The position numbers were made by a program, and so were the translations under genes. The notes beneath the pieces were generated by a model. That model was not told the origin of the DNA and ran no database searches. It was given only the letters and a program-made list of their open reading frames with translations. 5,582 nucleotides of DNA. It comes from Patescibacteria group bacterium. Its GTDB lineage: Bacteria > Patescibacteriota > Patescibacteriia > UBA9934 > GWF2-40-263. Each line of letters starts with the position of its first letter. The stretch's first letter is position 1. The stretch lies in assembly GCA_004298405.1 (NCBI GenBank), contig SCSL01000020.1, positions 1 through 5,582 of the forward strand, in the 5' to 3' direction. This document shows, in pieces, positions 1-5,330 of the stretch.

Positions 1-2
1 AC

Positions 3-107
3 AACCGATTTATTGATGACATTGATGTTGCTACCGATGACCTCGTGACGTTTCTCAACACAACAACATTTCCTTACACCTTACTTGGGATGAGTCCTGT
101 TTCTTAG
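3..107 (+). CDS. C-terminal end of an unidentified protein (partial)
   Basis: The frame is open from the window edge to a TAG at 105-107 and gives 34 residues, beginning NRFIDDIDVATDDLVTF and ending in TLLGMSPVS. I do not recognise the family. Only 12 bases separate its stop from the helicase ATG, and both genes use the same frame, so they may be co-transcribed. The fragment has an acidic, possibly helical stretch followed by a hydrophobic tail with no clear motif. A chance open frame of this length is possible. The case for a real gene rests on the tight same-strand spacing and the lack of any other candidate here. Confidence 0.4.
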   Translation, partial: NRFIDDIDVATDDLVTFLNTTTFPYTLLGMSPVS

Positions 108-119
108 TGTGAGCACTAT

Positions 120-1406
120 ATGTCCAATAAAATCATCATCACGAAGGAATTCAAAGCGGCCTACACGACCATGAACGAAACACGTGACTTGATCTTTCTC
201 ACAGGGCGAGCGGGAACAGGAAAATCCACCCTGCTCACCTACTTTCGAAAACACACACAGAAAAAGCACGTGGTTCTGGCCCCCACGGGCGTGGCAGCTC
301 TCAACGTAAAAGGACAGACGATTCATTCGTTCTTTGGTTTTCACCCTGCCATCTCCCCTTCTCTTGTTCGAAAGGCCTTTCCAAATACGCTTCCTCTTTT
401 TAAAGCACTCGATACCATCATCATCGACGAGATATCGATGATGCGAGCAGATCTTCTCGACTGTATCGATAAGGCCTTGCGTCTGAATCGTGAACGGCCA
501 AAGGAACCATTCGGCGGCGTCCAAATGATTTTTATTGGCGACCTCTATCAGCTCCCTCCGGTCGTCACCACGGAAGAAACGTATCGATTCCAATCGGAAT
601 ATACCTCCCCGTACTTCTTCTCGGCCTATGTCATGGAAGACTTGCATCCAAAAATCATCGAACTCCAAAAAGTCCACCGTCAAAAAGAATCCTCATTCAT
701 CGAACTTCTTGATCGTCTGCGTACGGATCGTGTAACTCCCAAAGACATACACATGTGGAACAGTCGTCATGATCCCTATTTTGATCCACGCGAGGAGCCG
801 GATTGTATCCATCTGACAACAACAAATAAAAGCGCCAAGGCACGCAATGATTACGAGCTAAAACAATTACCGGGAAAAGTTTGGAAGCTTAAAGCACACA
901 CCATCGGAAAACTCCCCGATCGACGCATGCCCTCTGAGGAACTCCTAACGCTCAAAGAAGGCGCGCGCATCATGTTCACCATCAATGATCCAGATCGACG
1001 TTGGGTGAACGGAACCCTTGGAACCGTCTCTCGCATTCACAAACAGAGTCTCTCAAAATCTCCAACGCTTGAAGTGGAACTTAGCGACGGCAGAACGGTT
1101 ATCGTCACTCCGTATAAATGGGAAATGTTTGAGTACGCACACAATGGAGAATCTATCGAGGAAGCGATCGTCGGCTCCTACACCCAATATCCCATCACGC
1201 TTGCGTGGGCGGTGACGATTCACAAAGGTCAAGGAAAGACATTCGACCGTGTGCTCGTCGATATAGGCTGGGGAGCATTTGCCCATGGCCAACTGTATGT
1301 GGCCCTGAGCCGCTGTACAACGTTCAATGGGTTGGTCCTGCTCAAACCGTTTAGAACAAAGGACGTCATCCTCGATCAGGCCGTTGTCGAATTCATGAAC
1401 CACTGA
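120..1406 (+). CDS. PIF1-like / RecD-type superfamily 1B DNA helicase
   Basis: This is a complete 428-aa ATP-dependent DNA helicase of the PIF1/RecD2-like group, which unwinds DNA 5' to 3' and acts in replication and repair, often at structured DNA. Visible motifs are Walker A GRAGTGKST (residues 29-37), motif Ia around APTGVAA (54-60), Walker B IIIDEISM (100-107), motif III GDLYQLPP (140-147), motif IV around QKVHRQ (183-188), motif V in TIHKGQGKTFD (366-376) and motif VI YVALSRCT (393-400). The phrase PFGGVQMIFIGD just before motif III is typical of PIF1 relatives. The protein is a bare helicase core with no added N- or C-terminal domain. The ATG at 120 is the first in-frame start after an in-frame TAG at 105 and has no convincing Shine-Dalgarno. 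It stops at TGA and is followed by a terminator 10 nt later. Family assignment is secure. The exact cellular role is inferred. Confidence 0.93.
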   Translation: MSNKIIITKEFKAAYTTMNETRDLIFLTGRAGTGKSTLLTYFRKHTQKKHVVLAPTGVAALNVKGQTIHSFFGFHPAISPSLVRKAFPNTLPLFKALDTIIIDEISMMRADLLDCIDKALRLNRERPKEPFGGVQMIFIGDLYQLPPVVTTEETYRFQSEYTSPYFFSAYVMEDLHPKIIELQKVHRQKESSFIELLDRLRTDRVTPKDIHMWNSRHDPYFDPREEPDCIHLTTTNKSAKARNDYELKQLPGKVWKLKAHTIGKLPDRRMPSEELLTLKEGARIMFTINDPDRRWVNGTLGTVSRIHKQSLSKSPTLEVELSDGRTVIVTPYKWEMFEYAHNGESIEEAIVGSYTQYPITLAWAVTIHKGQGKTFDRVLVDIGWGAFAHGQLYVALSRCTTFNGLVLLKPFRTKDVILDQAVVEFMNH

Positions 1407-1416
1407 GCAACAAAAA

Positions 1417-1445
1417 CACCAGCCTTCTCGGGTTGGTGCTTTTTT
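1417..1445. terminator. Bidirectional intrinsic terminator between helicase and YceI gene
   Basis: An 8-bp stem, CACCAGCC (1417-1424) with GGTTGGTG (1431-1438), holds one G-T wobble and a 6-nt loop. On the + strand it is followed by CTTTTTTG, which ends the helicase transcript. On the - strand the same stem is followed by TTTTTG, which ends the ndh-yceI transcript. The two stop codons, at 1406 and 1450, flank it closely. Confidence 0.88.
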
Positions 1446-1449
1446 GTCG

Positions 1450-2139
1450 TTACTTTATAGCAACGAAGGTCAAGTCAAACGTGAGGGTAAACTCATCCTC
1501 AATCAATCCATCACCCAAGTTGTCAAAAAACTTATCAGAACCGAAACGCACGTTCCAGAGTGTTCGATCTAACGTGGCCGTTCCCGTGATTTGAATTCCC
1601 TCCTCATTCTTCGTTAGTTGAACAGGGAAAGAAATTTCATTCGTCGTTCCTTTAATGGTCATGTCCCCTGTCACACGGTGCGTGGCTTTCTCAATCCCTT
1701 CTAGTGCCGTTACTTCTGAGAGTGCGAGCATCGCGGTTGGGTAGGTCTCGACGGCAAAAAAATCATCGCTCTTGAGATGGTTTACAAGCGTTGCGTTGAG
1801 TTTTTCGTCGGTAAGATCAAGATCAACAATTGATCCCATGTCTGCCACAACCGTGCCACCGATTACATGTCCTTGTTCAACAACGAATGCCCCTTCTTGT
1901 GCATTGACTTTCCCATTATGTTTTGCACCGACGCGCTTCTGCGCATTCCAAGCAATGAAACTTTGTCCAGCATCAAGTCGATATGCCCCATTTTCAAACA
2001 AAACTTCTTCCTGTTCTGATGGTTCTTCCGCGGCGGTCTTTTCTACAACCGGCTCAACGGTCACAGGCGAGGACGCCGAACAACCAGCGCCTAGGAGAAT
2101 AACGGGGATAAGAAGTGTGGGAAATAATTGTTTGAACAT
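1450..2139 (-). CDS. YceI-family lipoprotein
   Basis: This 229-aa protein is a secreted lipoprotein with a YceI domain, a lipocalin-like beta barrel known in other bacteria to bind polyisoprenoids such as quinone side chains. It has a hydrophobic signal sequence (residues 4-19) ending LLGAGC, so Cys20 is the likely lipidated residue. Gly rather than Leu at -3 is slightly atypical. An acidic Pro/Glu-rich linker (21-48) follows. The YceI domain runs from about 50 to 229, starting YRLDAGQSFIAWNAQKR. Typical family phrases are HLKSDDFFAVETYPTA (121-136), VTGDMTIKGTTNEISFPV (156-173) and the C-terminal strand TLTFDLTFVAIK. Its ATG lies 3 nt after the ndh stop, so the two form an operon and may be translationally coupled; there is no clear ribosome binding site. 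The ligand is inferred from the family and the neighbouring quinone-type oxidoreductase, not shown by the sequence. Confidence 0.9.
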   Translation of the reverse strand: MFKQLFPTLLIPVILLGAGCSASSPVTVEPVVEKTAAEEPSEQEEVLFENGAYRLDAGQSFIAWNAQKRVGAKHNGKVNAQEGAFVVEQGHVIGGTVVADMGSIVDLDLTDEKLNATLVNHLKSDDFFAVETYPTAMLALSEVTALEGIEKATHRVTGDMTIKGTTNEISFPVQLTKNEEGIQITGTATLDRTLWNVRFGSDKFFDNLGDGLIEDEFTLTFDLTFVAIK

Positions 2140-2142
2140 AGA

Positions 2143-3321
2143 TTAGAGTTCACTTAAATCCCGACCCTTGAACAAACCCAGTGTCCAGCTGAAAGCCACA
2201 CGGAGTTTATTCGAGAGCCCGGGGGTTTTAAACAAATAGACGGTGCGCCAAATATACCAAGCCATCACGCCTTTGACGATAGATCGTCCGATCGTCCCAA
2301 CACCATTGCCGTACCCTAACGAAAACAGCATGCCAATAACTCTTGGTTGATACACGGCAAGCGTTGCATGGGCATTGTGTGAAAGACGGGCGATATTCCT
2401 CGCCACGATCACTGCTTCCCTCACAGCTGTTTGAGCCAACTTAGAGACAGGCTGATTTGCAAGAGAGATGACGTCACCAAGCGCAAAAATGTGCGAGTCT
2501 TTAATCGTTTGAAGCGTAGTTGAAACCGGAATATGTCCTTGTGCATCAAGCTCCAAGACTCCACTAAACACGTCCGTGTTTGGCCGAACCCCCGCACACA
2601 AAACCGTGACATCTGAGTGAAACGAACCAACGGTCGTTTCGACGGAGTCAGGAGTCATCGCTTGCGCGTGAGCATTGCATACGACCTCAATCTTCGCTCG
2701 ACGAAGAGCGCGCGCGATATACCTCTGGATACGCTCTCCGCCGCCTTTGCAAAACACATCTGTGGCATGAATGAGTCGAAGATCATAATCCGCTGTCCGG
2801 TTTTTTCGCTTGAGATCGTCCAACATCTGATCGATATCAAAGATGAGCTCAAGACCGGTCGGTCCTCCTCCCACGACCGTAATCGCCACATGACGATCAG
2901 CATCTTGTGCGCGAGAAAGAATCGCCCGCTTGAGCTTCACGGCGTCCTCGATGGACTTGAGTGTATACGCATGCTCTGTACCTTTTATCGAGTAAAGATT
3001 CGTCGTAGAACCCGTGGCGATCACGAGGAAGCGATATGGAATCTTCTCTTCTCCCAGCATGACCTCACGAGCTTCCCGATCGATCCCTTCCACTCGACCG
3101 CGAATAAATCGAAACAACTTGGAATGAAAAAAGCTCTCGAATTCGAATATCACATCGTGAGTAATGAGACTCCCGGTTGCGACTTCATGCAAAAGCGGTG
3201 TGAAAGTAAAATGATTGGTTTCACTTATGAGAGTGACTGGGATCTTTCGTTTGAGGAGTGCCTGAGCTGTATAGACACCCGCGAATCCCCCTCCGACGAT
3301 AACCACAGGATGTTGAGACAT
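2143..3321 (-). CDS. ndh: NDH-2-like NADH dehydrogenase (FAD-dependent, type II)
   Basis: This 392-aa flavoprotein resembles the non-proton-pumping NADH:quinone oxidoreductases, which pass electrons from NADH through FAD to membrane quinone. The FAD-binding Rossmann motif is VGGGFAG (9-15), followed by ATGS at 102-105. The NADH-binding Rossmann motif is GGGPTGLE (151-158), and the second FAD contact is ALGDV (280-284). The C-terminal segment around AWYIWRTVYLF (354-364) and the hydrophobic-basic stretch after it match the membrane-anchoring tail of NDH-2. Length is normal for the family. The usual AQxAxQ quinone-site motif reads AQTAVR (296-301), so its second Gln is an Arg. The start is ATG at 3321, just after an extended -10 box, with no Shine-Dalgarno, so the mRNA may be nearly leaderless. 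It is first in an operon with the YceI gene. Quinone as the acceptor is inferred, and another electron acceptor is possible. Confidence 0.88.
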   Translation of the reverse strand: MSQHPVVIVGGGFAGVYTAQALLKRKIPVTLISETNHFTFTPLLHEVATGSLITHDVIFEFESFFHSKLFRFIRGRVEGIDREAREVMLGEEKIPYRFLVIATGSTTNLYSIKGTEHAYTLKSIEDAVKLKRAILSRAQDADRHVAITVVGGGPTGLELIFDIDQMLDDLKRKNRTADYDLRLIHATDVFCKGGGERIQRYIARALRRAKIEVVCNAHAQAMTPDSVETTVGSFHSDVTVLCAGVRPNTDVFSGVLELDAQGHIPVSTTLQTIKDSHIFALGDVISLANQPVSKLAQTAVREAVIVARNIARLSHNAHATLAVYQPRVIGMLFSLGYGNGVGTIGRSIVKGVMAWYIWRTVYLFKTPGLSNKLRVAFSWTLGLFKGRDLSEL

Positions 3322-3330
3322 ACGGGGATT

Positions 3331-3339
3331 ATTCTAACA
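3331..3339 (-). promoter_or_regulatory. Extended -10 promoter for ndh-yceI
   Basis: Read on the - strand, TGTTAGAAT has a TG one base upstream of the -10 hexamer TAGAAT (3336-3331). No -35 is visible, because that position falls inside the upstream terminator stem, which fits an extended -10 promoter. Transcription would start within a few bases of the ATG at 3321, giving almost no 5' leader. Confidence 0.45.
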
Positions 3340-3363
3340 CAAAACCGCCTTGTGGGCGGCTTT
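3337..3363 (-). terminator. Intrinsic terminator of the tRNA-rpmG operon
   Basis: On the - strand the arms AAAGCCGCC (3363-3355) and GGCGGTTTT (3349-3341) pair over nine bases with one G-T wobble around a CACAA loop. They run into TTTTGTGTT. The terminator starts 2 nt after the rpmG stop and ends immediately before the ndh promoter, so it separates the two - strand operons. Confidence 0.85.
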
Positions 3364-3365
3364 GC

Positions 3366-3521
3366 TTACTTGGTTTCCTTGTGGAGCGTGTGCTTTTTAC
3401 AGTGATTACAGAACTTGTTGAGCTCAAGGCGTTCCTTCAGCTTCTTCTTGTTCTTGTGCGAGTGGTTGTTCACCCGTCTGCACACAGTGCACTCGAGATT
3501 GATGAGATTGTCTTGAGACAT
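3366..3521 (-). CDS. rpmG: 50S ribosomal protein L33
   Basis: This 51-aa basic protein has the L33 layout. It starts MSQDNLINLECTVC, has a Lys-rich centre (KNKKKLKERLELNKFC) and ends in a basic tail KKHTLHKETK. Both zinc-binding pairs are present, Cys11/Cys14 and Cys38/Cys41, so this is the zinc-containing (C+) form. It sits downstream of tRNA-Tyr and tRNA-Thr, consistent with the tRNA-ribosomal protein clusters common in bacteria, and a terminator follows its TAA at once. No good Shine-Dalgarno precedes the ATG. The 53-nt leader can form a 5-bp hairpin (GAGCC/GGCTC, 3539-3555). It also holds a weak candidate promoter (TTGACT at 3568-3563, 17-bp spacer, TAGGCT at 3545-3540), so rpmG may be partly transcribed on its own. 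Confidence 0.93.
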   Translation of the reverse strand: MSQDNLINLECTVCRRVNNHSHKNKKKLKERLELNKFCNHCKKHTLHKETK

Positions 3522-3574
3522 AGGTTTAATTTCTCTGCGAGCCTACTATGGGCTCCGAAAAGAGTCAATGATAG

Positions 3575-3650
3575 TGGAGCCGCCTGTCGGACTTGAACCG
3601 ACGACCTTCACTTTACAAAAGTGTTGCTCTACCAACTGAGCTAAGGCGGC
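3575..3650 (-). tRNA. tRNA-Thr (anticodon TGT)
   Basis: This is a 76-nt gene with encoded CCA. The acceptor stem is GCCGCCT/AGGCGGC with discriminator T. The D-arm is GCTC...GAGC, the anticodon loop is TTTGTAA, the variable loop AGGTC, and the T-arm GTCGG-TTCAAGT-CCGAC. The anticodon reads ACA-type Thr codons. The first anticodon-stem pair (27-43) is an A-A mismatch; everything else is canonical. It lies between tRNA-Tyr and rpmG on the same strand. Confidence 0.97.
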
Positions 3651-3703
3651 GATTTATTTTTACCGGCTGAAAGCCATGAGCGGTTGGGTACAACCATACT
3701 GCG

Positions 3704-3770
3704 GTCCCTCGACTCGGTGACTCGCTCGGGACATTCGACTACCTTCTAAACAGTGAACGGTAGTCGAATG
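3704..3770. repeat. REP-like inverted-repeat cluster between tRNA-Tyr and tRNA-Thr
   Basis: A perfect 12-bp inverted repeat, CATTCGACTACC (3732-3743) and GGTAGTCGAATG (3759-3770), encloses a 15-nt loop. Next to it a 5-bp inverted pair, GTCCC (3704-3708) and GGGAC (3728-3732), encloses a segment with the direct repeat GACTCG (3711-3716, 3719-3724). The long stem reaches into the CCA end of tRNA-Tyr. There is no T-run, so it is not a classical terminator. It resembles extragenic palindromic elements, or it may be a processing hairpin in the tRNA precursor. Whether it is dispersed in the genome cannot be seen here. Confidence 0.7.
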
Positions 3771-3854
3771 GTGGGCAGGGAAGGATTCGAACCTTCGAAG
3801 GCGTAAGCCAACAGATTTACAGTCTGTCCTCGTTGACCGCTTGAGTACCTGCCC
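3769..3854 (-). tRNA. tRNA-Tyr (anticodon GTA)
   Basis: This is an 86-nt class II tRNA with encoded CCA. The acceptor stem is GGGCAGG/CCTGCCC with discriminator A. The D-arm is CTC...GAG, the anticodon arm is ACAGA-CTGTAAA-TCTGT, a long variable arm contains GGC-TTAC-GCC, and the T-arm is GAAGG-TTCGAAT-CCTTC. Its 5' end is only 5 nt from the CCA of the tRNA-Thr(GGT) remnant, as expected for a processed tRNA array. The two last bases of its CCA form part of the following 12-bp hairpin. Confidence 0.97.
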
Positions 3855-3859
3855 GTAAC

Positions 3860-3904
3860 TGGAGCCACAGTCGGGAATCGAACCCGAGACCTCGTCCTTA
3901 CCAT
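3860..3904 (-). tRNA. 3' half of tRNA-Thr (anticodon GGT), interrupted at the anticodon loop
   Basis: From the 3' end this reads CCA, discriminator T, acceptor strand CTGTGGC, T-arm TCGGG-TTCGATT-CCCGA, variable loop AGGTC, anticodon-stem 3' strand GGACG and loop ATGGTAA, with anticodon GGT. Every element is tRNA-Thr-like and matches the layout of the neighbouring tRNA-Thr(TGT). The 5' half is missing: there is no D-arm, no matching GCCACAG acceptor strand and no CGTCC anticodon strand upstream or anywhere else in the window. The gene is therefore interrupted exactly at the anticodon loop, next to a tyrosine recombinase gene. An integration scar is the likeliest reading. An intron or a non-canonical tRNA is less likely. 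Confidence 0.75.
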
Positions 3905-3914
3905 GGCAGAGGTC
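3888..3914. other. Candidate attachment (att) core site in the tRNA-Thr anticodon stem-loop
   Basis: On the + strand, GACCTCGTCC (3888-3897) and GGCAGAGGTC (3905-3914) are inverted arms matching at 8 of 10 positions around TTACCAT (3898-3904). The centre is exactly the seven-base tRNA anticodon loop. The left arm is the variable loop and anticodon-stem 3' strand, and the right arm is non-tRNA sequence. Two about 10-bp inverted arms around a 7-bp overlap is the known core layout for tyrosine recombinases that integrate at anticodon loops. The integrase gene ends about 500 bp away on the same side as the non-tRNA arm. The site is inferred, since the partner site is outside the window. Confidence 0.6.
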
Positions 3915-3996
3915 GAGTTCTAAATCCGCGATTTATGGCTAACTTCAGTAAAGAAACCGTGAAAATGAGGAGCTTTGGCAATCCATCTACTCGACC
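3911..3996. repeat. 8-bp inverted repeat flanking the junction leader
   Basis: GGTCGAGT (3911-3918) and ACTCGACC (3989-3996) are perfect inverted copies 70 nt apart. In RNA made from the - strand promoter at 4022-4050 they would pair and close the leader just before the tRNA half. In DNA they could equally be recombinase arm-binding sites beside the core site. A shorter hairpin, AAATC-CGC-GATTT (3922-3934), lies between them. Confidence 0.45.
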
Positions 3997-4021
3997 ACTT
4001 CCACAATTTGTTACGACGAAA

Positions 4022-4050
4022 ATTATGCCTTCTTTTTGTTTGTTGGTCAA
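4022..4050 (-). promoter_or_regulatory. Promoter driving the tRNA-Tyr / tRNA-Thr / rpmG operon
   Basis: On the - strand, TTGACC (4050-4045), a 17-bp spacer and CATAAT (4027-4022) give the best sigma-70-type promoter in the window. It lies 18 bp after the stop of the 113-aa gene. Transcription would start near 4014 and run through about 110 nt of leader into the tRNA-Thr remnant, tRNA-Tyr, tRNA-Thr and rpmG, ending at the terminator at 3337-3363. It sits on the element side of the candidate att core, so it would have arrived with the element. The leader (3905-4014) holds no credible ORF. Confidence 0.72.
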
Positions 4051-4068
4051 ATATCCGTACCAATGCAC

Positions 4069-4410
4069 TCAACCTAGTAAACTTCGAAGAAGACGAATCT
4101 CGTCCGTATCGTACTCCCCTTCGTATTTTTCGGTAAGATAATCAAGGACACCGAGTGAGATACGAAGTTTTTCAAGAGTGCCGTACATTGAACAATAAAC
4201 GTGTACCGTAATTGAATCATCGAGTTCAATTTCCAGTAGACCAACTATCCCGGGCAATGATACGGAAATCTTTTCGTCAGCACGGACGTGATACTCAACT
4301 TGGCCAGCGAACTCTGGCACCTTTTTCTGCACGGCAGTTTGGATTTCGTGAAGGAGCGTCTGGGTATTGAATTCACGATTTAGATCGGAAATGGAAATAG
4401 AAACGGGCAT
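4069..4410 (-). CDS. Hypothetical 113-aa protein downstream of the recombinase
   Basis: I do not recognise this family. The chosen start (MPVSISISDLNREF) lies 10 nt after the recombinase stop and needs no overlap. An ATG at 4452 would add 14 Lys-rich residues but overlaps the recombinase gene by 32 nt. The protein seems to be a small soluble alpha/beta domain: a likely helix (about 16-30, QTLLHEIQTAVQKK), strands at about 37-51 and 56-72 (QVEYHVRADEKISVS; GLLEIELDDSITVHVY), then an acidic C-terminal helix (about 78-112, including KYEGEYDTDEIRLLRSLL). There is no signal peptide, membrane segment or catalytic motif. It ends at TGA just before the promoter for the tRNA operon. Position suggests an accessory or cargo gene of the element, co-transcribed with the recombinase. 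Confidence 0.7.
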   Translation of the reverse strand: MPVSISISDLNREFNTQTLLHEIQTAVQKKVPEFAGQVEYHVRADEKISVSLPGIVGLLEIELDDSITVHVYCSMYGTLEKLRISLGVLDYLTEKYEGEYDTDEIRLLRSLLG

Positions 4411-4420
4411 AGTCTTTTTC

Positions 4421-5326
4421 TTAGAAGATTGAATTAATGGGATTTTTTTCAATGCTGGCGTGAACCTGCTTCTGATTAACTTGTGTGTAGATCATCGTGG
4501 TCGTGATCTCTTTGTGGCCGAGTGCTCGCTGGACGGCAAGGATATCGTTACTTCCCATGTAAGTTTGCGTGGCGAACGTGTGTCGAAACTTATGGGGCTT
4601 AATGCGAATACCTGTCCGTTCGCCAATATGTTGCGTCAGGTGCTTCAGGCCATTTTGCGTGAACCGAGCCCTACCGTGATACGAAACCCAGAGCCATATC
4701 GTCTCTACCTTACGTTTCTCTCGTTCCTGCGAATATCGTTCAAGCAACTCGCGCAAGCGGAAACACATTGGCACAGATCGAGCCGTTCTACTTTTTGATG
4801 TTTCGGCTCGTACACGAATAACGCCATTTTCCCAATCGAGATCTGTGATTTTAAGATCCATCAACTCCCCCTTACGAAGTCCAGCCATTGCCATCACTCC
4901 GAATAGAGCAACGTTGCGGATGCGCTCAAAGTCCGTTTTCGCACTCATGTTGACGTGATACATGATCGTCTCCATTTCTGTTTGGGAATAGTATTCTGGA
5001 AGATTCTTTACGAGTGGAGGCGTGGGTATGGCTATGAGAGGATTCGTATCGAGGTAACCACGATCAACACACCACCTAAAAAATGGTGAGAGGTTCTTAC
5101 GATAGGAGATCACAGTTGCCGATTTCCACCCGCGCTCACGTTCTCCCCGAAGGAGAAATTGACGCAAGATGCCTTCGGTTAGTTCGTTGGTTGCCTTAAC
5201 GGGAAACAATTTCAAGAGCAGGCGAAAGCTCTCGTGGTAGCTTTGCATCGTCGCATCTGCACGTCGTCTGAGGGTGCCATCCTCACACTCGCGGATGAAC
5301 TGATTGTGCGCCTGCTTAATATCCAC
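4421..5326 (-). CDS. Tyrosine recombinase / integrase (Xer-like)
   Basis: This complete 301-aa site-specific recombinase cuts and rejoins DNA through a 3'-phosphotyrosine bond. An N-terminal SAM-like, core-binding domain (about 1-100, with SATVISYRKNLSPFFRWC at 69-86) is followed by the catalytic domain (about 110-290). All active-site residues are visible: Arg151 in AGLRKGEL, Lys178 in TSKSRTARSVP, His245 and Arg248 in HKFRHTFA, His271 in ALGHKEITTT and the nucleophile Tyr280 in MIYTQV. Length and layout are Xer/phage-integrase-like, without an added arm-binding domain. The start codon is GTG at 5326, 4 nt after the stop of a 34-aa ORF, with only a weak GAAG upstream, so translational coupling is likely. 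It ends 10 nt before the 113-aa gene. Being next to an interrupted tRNA gene favours an element integrase over the housekeeping chromosome-dimer resolvase, but the latter is not excluded. Confidence 0.92.
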   Translation of the reverse strand: MDIKQAHNQFIRECEDGTLRRRADATMQSYHESFRLLLKLFPVKATNELTEGILRQFLLRGERERGWKSATVISYRKNLSPFFRWCVDRGYLDTNPLIAIPTPPLVKNLPEYYSQTEMETIMYHVNMSAKTDFERIRNVALFGVMAMAGLRKGELMDLKITDLDWENGVIRVRAETSKSRTARSVPMCFRLRELLERYSQEREKRKVETIWLWVSYHGRARFTQNGLKHLTQHIGERTGIRIKPHKFRHTFATQTYMGSNDILAVQRALGHKEITTTMIYTQVNQKQVHASIEKNPINSIF

Positions 5327-5330
5327 AAAT

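Noticed and set aside
81..683. 200-aa open frame on the - strand antisense to the helicase
   Set aside because: The + strand frame carries all helicase motifs; the antisense translation is low-complexity mixed sequence with no family features.
2617..3405. 262-aa open frame on the + strand antisense to ndh
   Set aside because: It lies entirely over a well-supported NDH-2 gene and part of rpmG, has no recognisable motif and no promoter or ribosome binding site, so it is a shadow frame.
3860..3939. Complete but odd 80-nt tRNA using GCCATAA as the 5' acceptor strand
   Set aside because: The acceptor would pair at 6 of 7 positions, but there is no proper D-arm, the anticodon stem has only 3 of 5 pairs and four extra bases are present, so a functional cloverleaf is unlikely.
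3860..4068. Group I intron splitting tRNA-Thr(GGT)
   Set aside because: The gene-free space is too short for a typical group I intron, no conserved core was seen, and no tRNA 5' exon with an acceptor strand GCCACAG exists upstream in the window.
3935..4141. 68-aa open frame on the + strand across the tRNA-operon promoter and the end of the 113-aa gene
   Set aside because: It overlaps the promoter and a real gene on the other strand and has no ribosome binding site; its composition is not protein-like.
4411..4452. Earlier ATG (4452) for the 113-aa gene
   Set aside because: It would overlap the recombinase gene by 32 nt and add a Lys-rich stretch that is just the recombinase C-terminal region in another frame; the ATG at 4410 needs no overlap.
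4489..4509. Inverted repeat AGATCA / TGATCT
   Set aside because: It lies within the recombinase coding sequence near conserved catalytic codons; a 6-bp match with a 9-nt loop is expected by chance.
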